Shown here: positions 13,835-14,426 of the stretch, piece after piece
Layout: the number at the start of each line of letters is the position of its first letter
Numbering within the stretch: the stretch's first letter is position 1
Source of the DNA: an uncultured Chryseolinea sp.
Lineage (GTDB): Bacteria; Bacteroidota; Bacteroidia; Cytophagales; Cyclobacteriaceae
Direction of reading: 5' to 3'
NCBI GenBank assembly: GCA_946478915.1
Contig: CAMLER010000047.1
Span: 1 to 14,426 of the forward strand
Length of the DNA stretch: 14,426 nucleotides
Made by a program: the position numbers and the translations under genes
Notes under the pieces: generated by a model
What the model saw: only the letters and a program-made list of their open reading frames with translations
Database searches by the model: none
What the model was told of the DNA's origin: nothing

Positions 13835-14426
13835 TTAGAAGCTTTTCAAGTCAATGCCACCGAAAATGCACGTGCCTTTCAGAACGAGTGTCTTTGAGCC
13901 ATCTACGACACTACCAGCCACCTGGCGCTTGTCTTCAAGGCTGCCGAACACGCATACTAGTTCGTCGGTCAGCACTTTCCAGTGAGGGGGTACGATTATC
14001 TTGGTCCCGCCAAACAGCTGCACTACTTCAATCGTTGCTGTGCCATTGATGTCGGCCTGAGTTAGATTTATTTCGACGCCTCCAAACGCACAAACGCTTT
14101 CGCCGCCTCGGAAATCTTTTGAGATAATCTGTTTCTTGTCCCCACCGAATATGGTTACTGTTTCAAAAGCGCTGTCTGCGAAGGATTGGGCATCACGATT
14201 TTCCCAGTTTTTCCAATAGTCCCCACGACCTCGTCTGTGTGGACGAAAGATCATAAACAAACCTATTGCGATTATCACGATAGGCCAGAGATATTGCCTC
14301 ATCTCGATATCCGGAACAAGATGTTCAACAAGAAAAACTAACCCTATGCCTGTGGGTATCATCCAGCCTGGGTTGCGAAAGTTGTGTCGGAAGCCAATGT
14401 AAAGTCCTATGGCGATTAGAAGCATG
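13835..14426 (-). CDS. LiaF-like membrane protein, N terminus cut by window edge
   Basis: At least 196 residues are visible. Three hydrophobic segments (about 1-12, 20-37, 44-61) are followed by a basic linker (RPHRRGRG) and a soluble domain with five FGG-type turns near residues 93, 114, 138, 160 (FGS) and 188. That is the pattern of the LiaF C-terminal/DUF2154 domain preceded by a DUF5668-like membrane region. The ATG at 14425 would begin inside what looks like the first helix, so the true start is probably outside the window. In Firmicutes LiaF holds the LiaRS envelope-stress kinase inactive. Here it heads an operon with a kinase and a LytTR regulator, so a similar sensing role is plausible but inferred. 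Confidence 0.82.
   Translation of the reverse strand, partial: MLLIAIGLYIGFRHNFRNPGWMIPTGIGLVFLVEHLVPDIEMRQYLWPIVIIAIGLFMIFRPHRRGRGDYWKNWENRDAQSFADSAFETVTIFGGDKKQIISKDFRGGESVCAFGGVEINLTQADINGTATIEVVQLFGGTKIIVPPHWKVLTDELVCVFGSLEDKRQVAGSVVDGSKTLVLKGTCIFGGIDLKSF

Overview
The window looks like chromosomal DNA of an environmental member of the Bacteroidota, probably Cytophagales-like. The reasons are AT-leaning DNA, weak or absent Shine-Dalgarno sequences, a TANNTTTG-type -7 box before the main operon, a Nudix-derived arabinose regulator, LytTR regulators paired with His_kinase-family sensors, and GIN/DUF2807 and DUF4288 proteins. This assignment is inferred from gene families. There is no rRNA or other marker gene to test it. 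I see no tRNA, CRISPR array, IS element or prophage gene.

Positions 1-1057 (+): a Crp/Fnr-family regulator, then a small SnoaL/NTF2-like protein. Between them lies an FNR/DNR-type box, TTGATCTAGGTCAA. A gene-poor stretch of about 420 bp (1058-1477) follows, with a GC-rich hairpin at its start and the promoter/operator region of the arabinose operon at its end.

Positions 1478-8117 (+): a complete L-arabinose operon in the order araB (ribulokinase), araD (ribulose-5-phosphate 4-epimerase), araA (arabinose isomerase), an SGLT-type sodium/sugar symporter, and araR, a Nudix-fold regulator whose catalytic glutamates are lost. Together these would import L-arabinose with Na+, convert it to L-ribulose, L-ribulose-5-phosphate and then D-xylulose-5-phosphate for the pentose phosphate pathway, and sense the sugar. 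Between the transporter and araR, two tiny reading frames form an unbroken chain of overlapping stops and starts (TGATG, ATGA, TAATG).

Positions 8116-9679 (-): an MgtC/SapB membrane protein, and a secreted GIN-domain (DUF2807) protein with nine GSG repeats every 18-21 residues. Nested inverted repeats separate the two.

Positions 9793-11687 (+): a YigZ/IMPACT-family protein and a TetA-like MFS exporter, read divergently from the DUF2807 gene. The exporter's end overlaps the end of the next operon by 12 bp.

Positions 11676-14426 (-): a compact operon, in transcription order, of a LiaF-like membrane protein (cut by the window edge), a DUF4288 protein, a His_kinase-family sensor and a LytTR response regulator. 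Junctions are tight (TAG directly followed by ATG; a 4-nt ATGA overlap). This suggests an envelope-sensing signalling unit.

Most of the window is recognisable biology. The least explained items are the overlapping small-ORF chain before araR, the FNR-type box next to a Crp/Fnr regulator that lacks Fe-S cysteines, and the DUF4288 protein inside the sensor operon.
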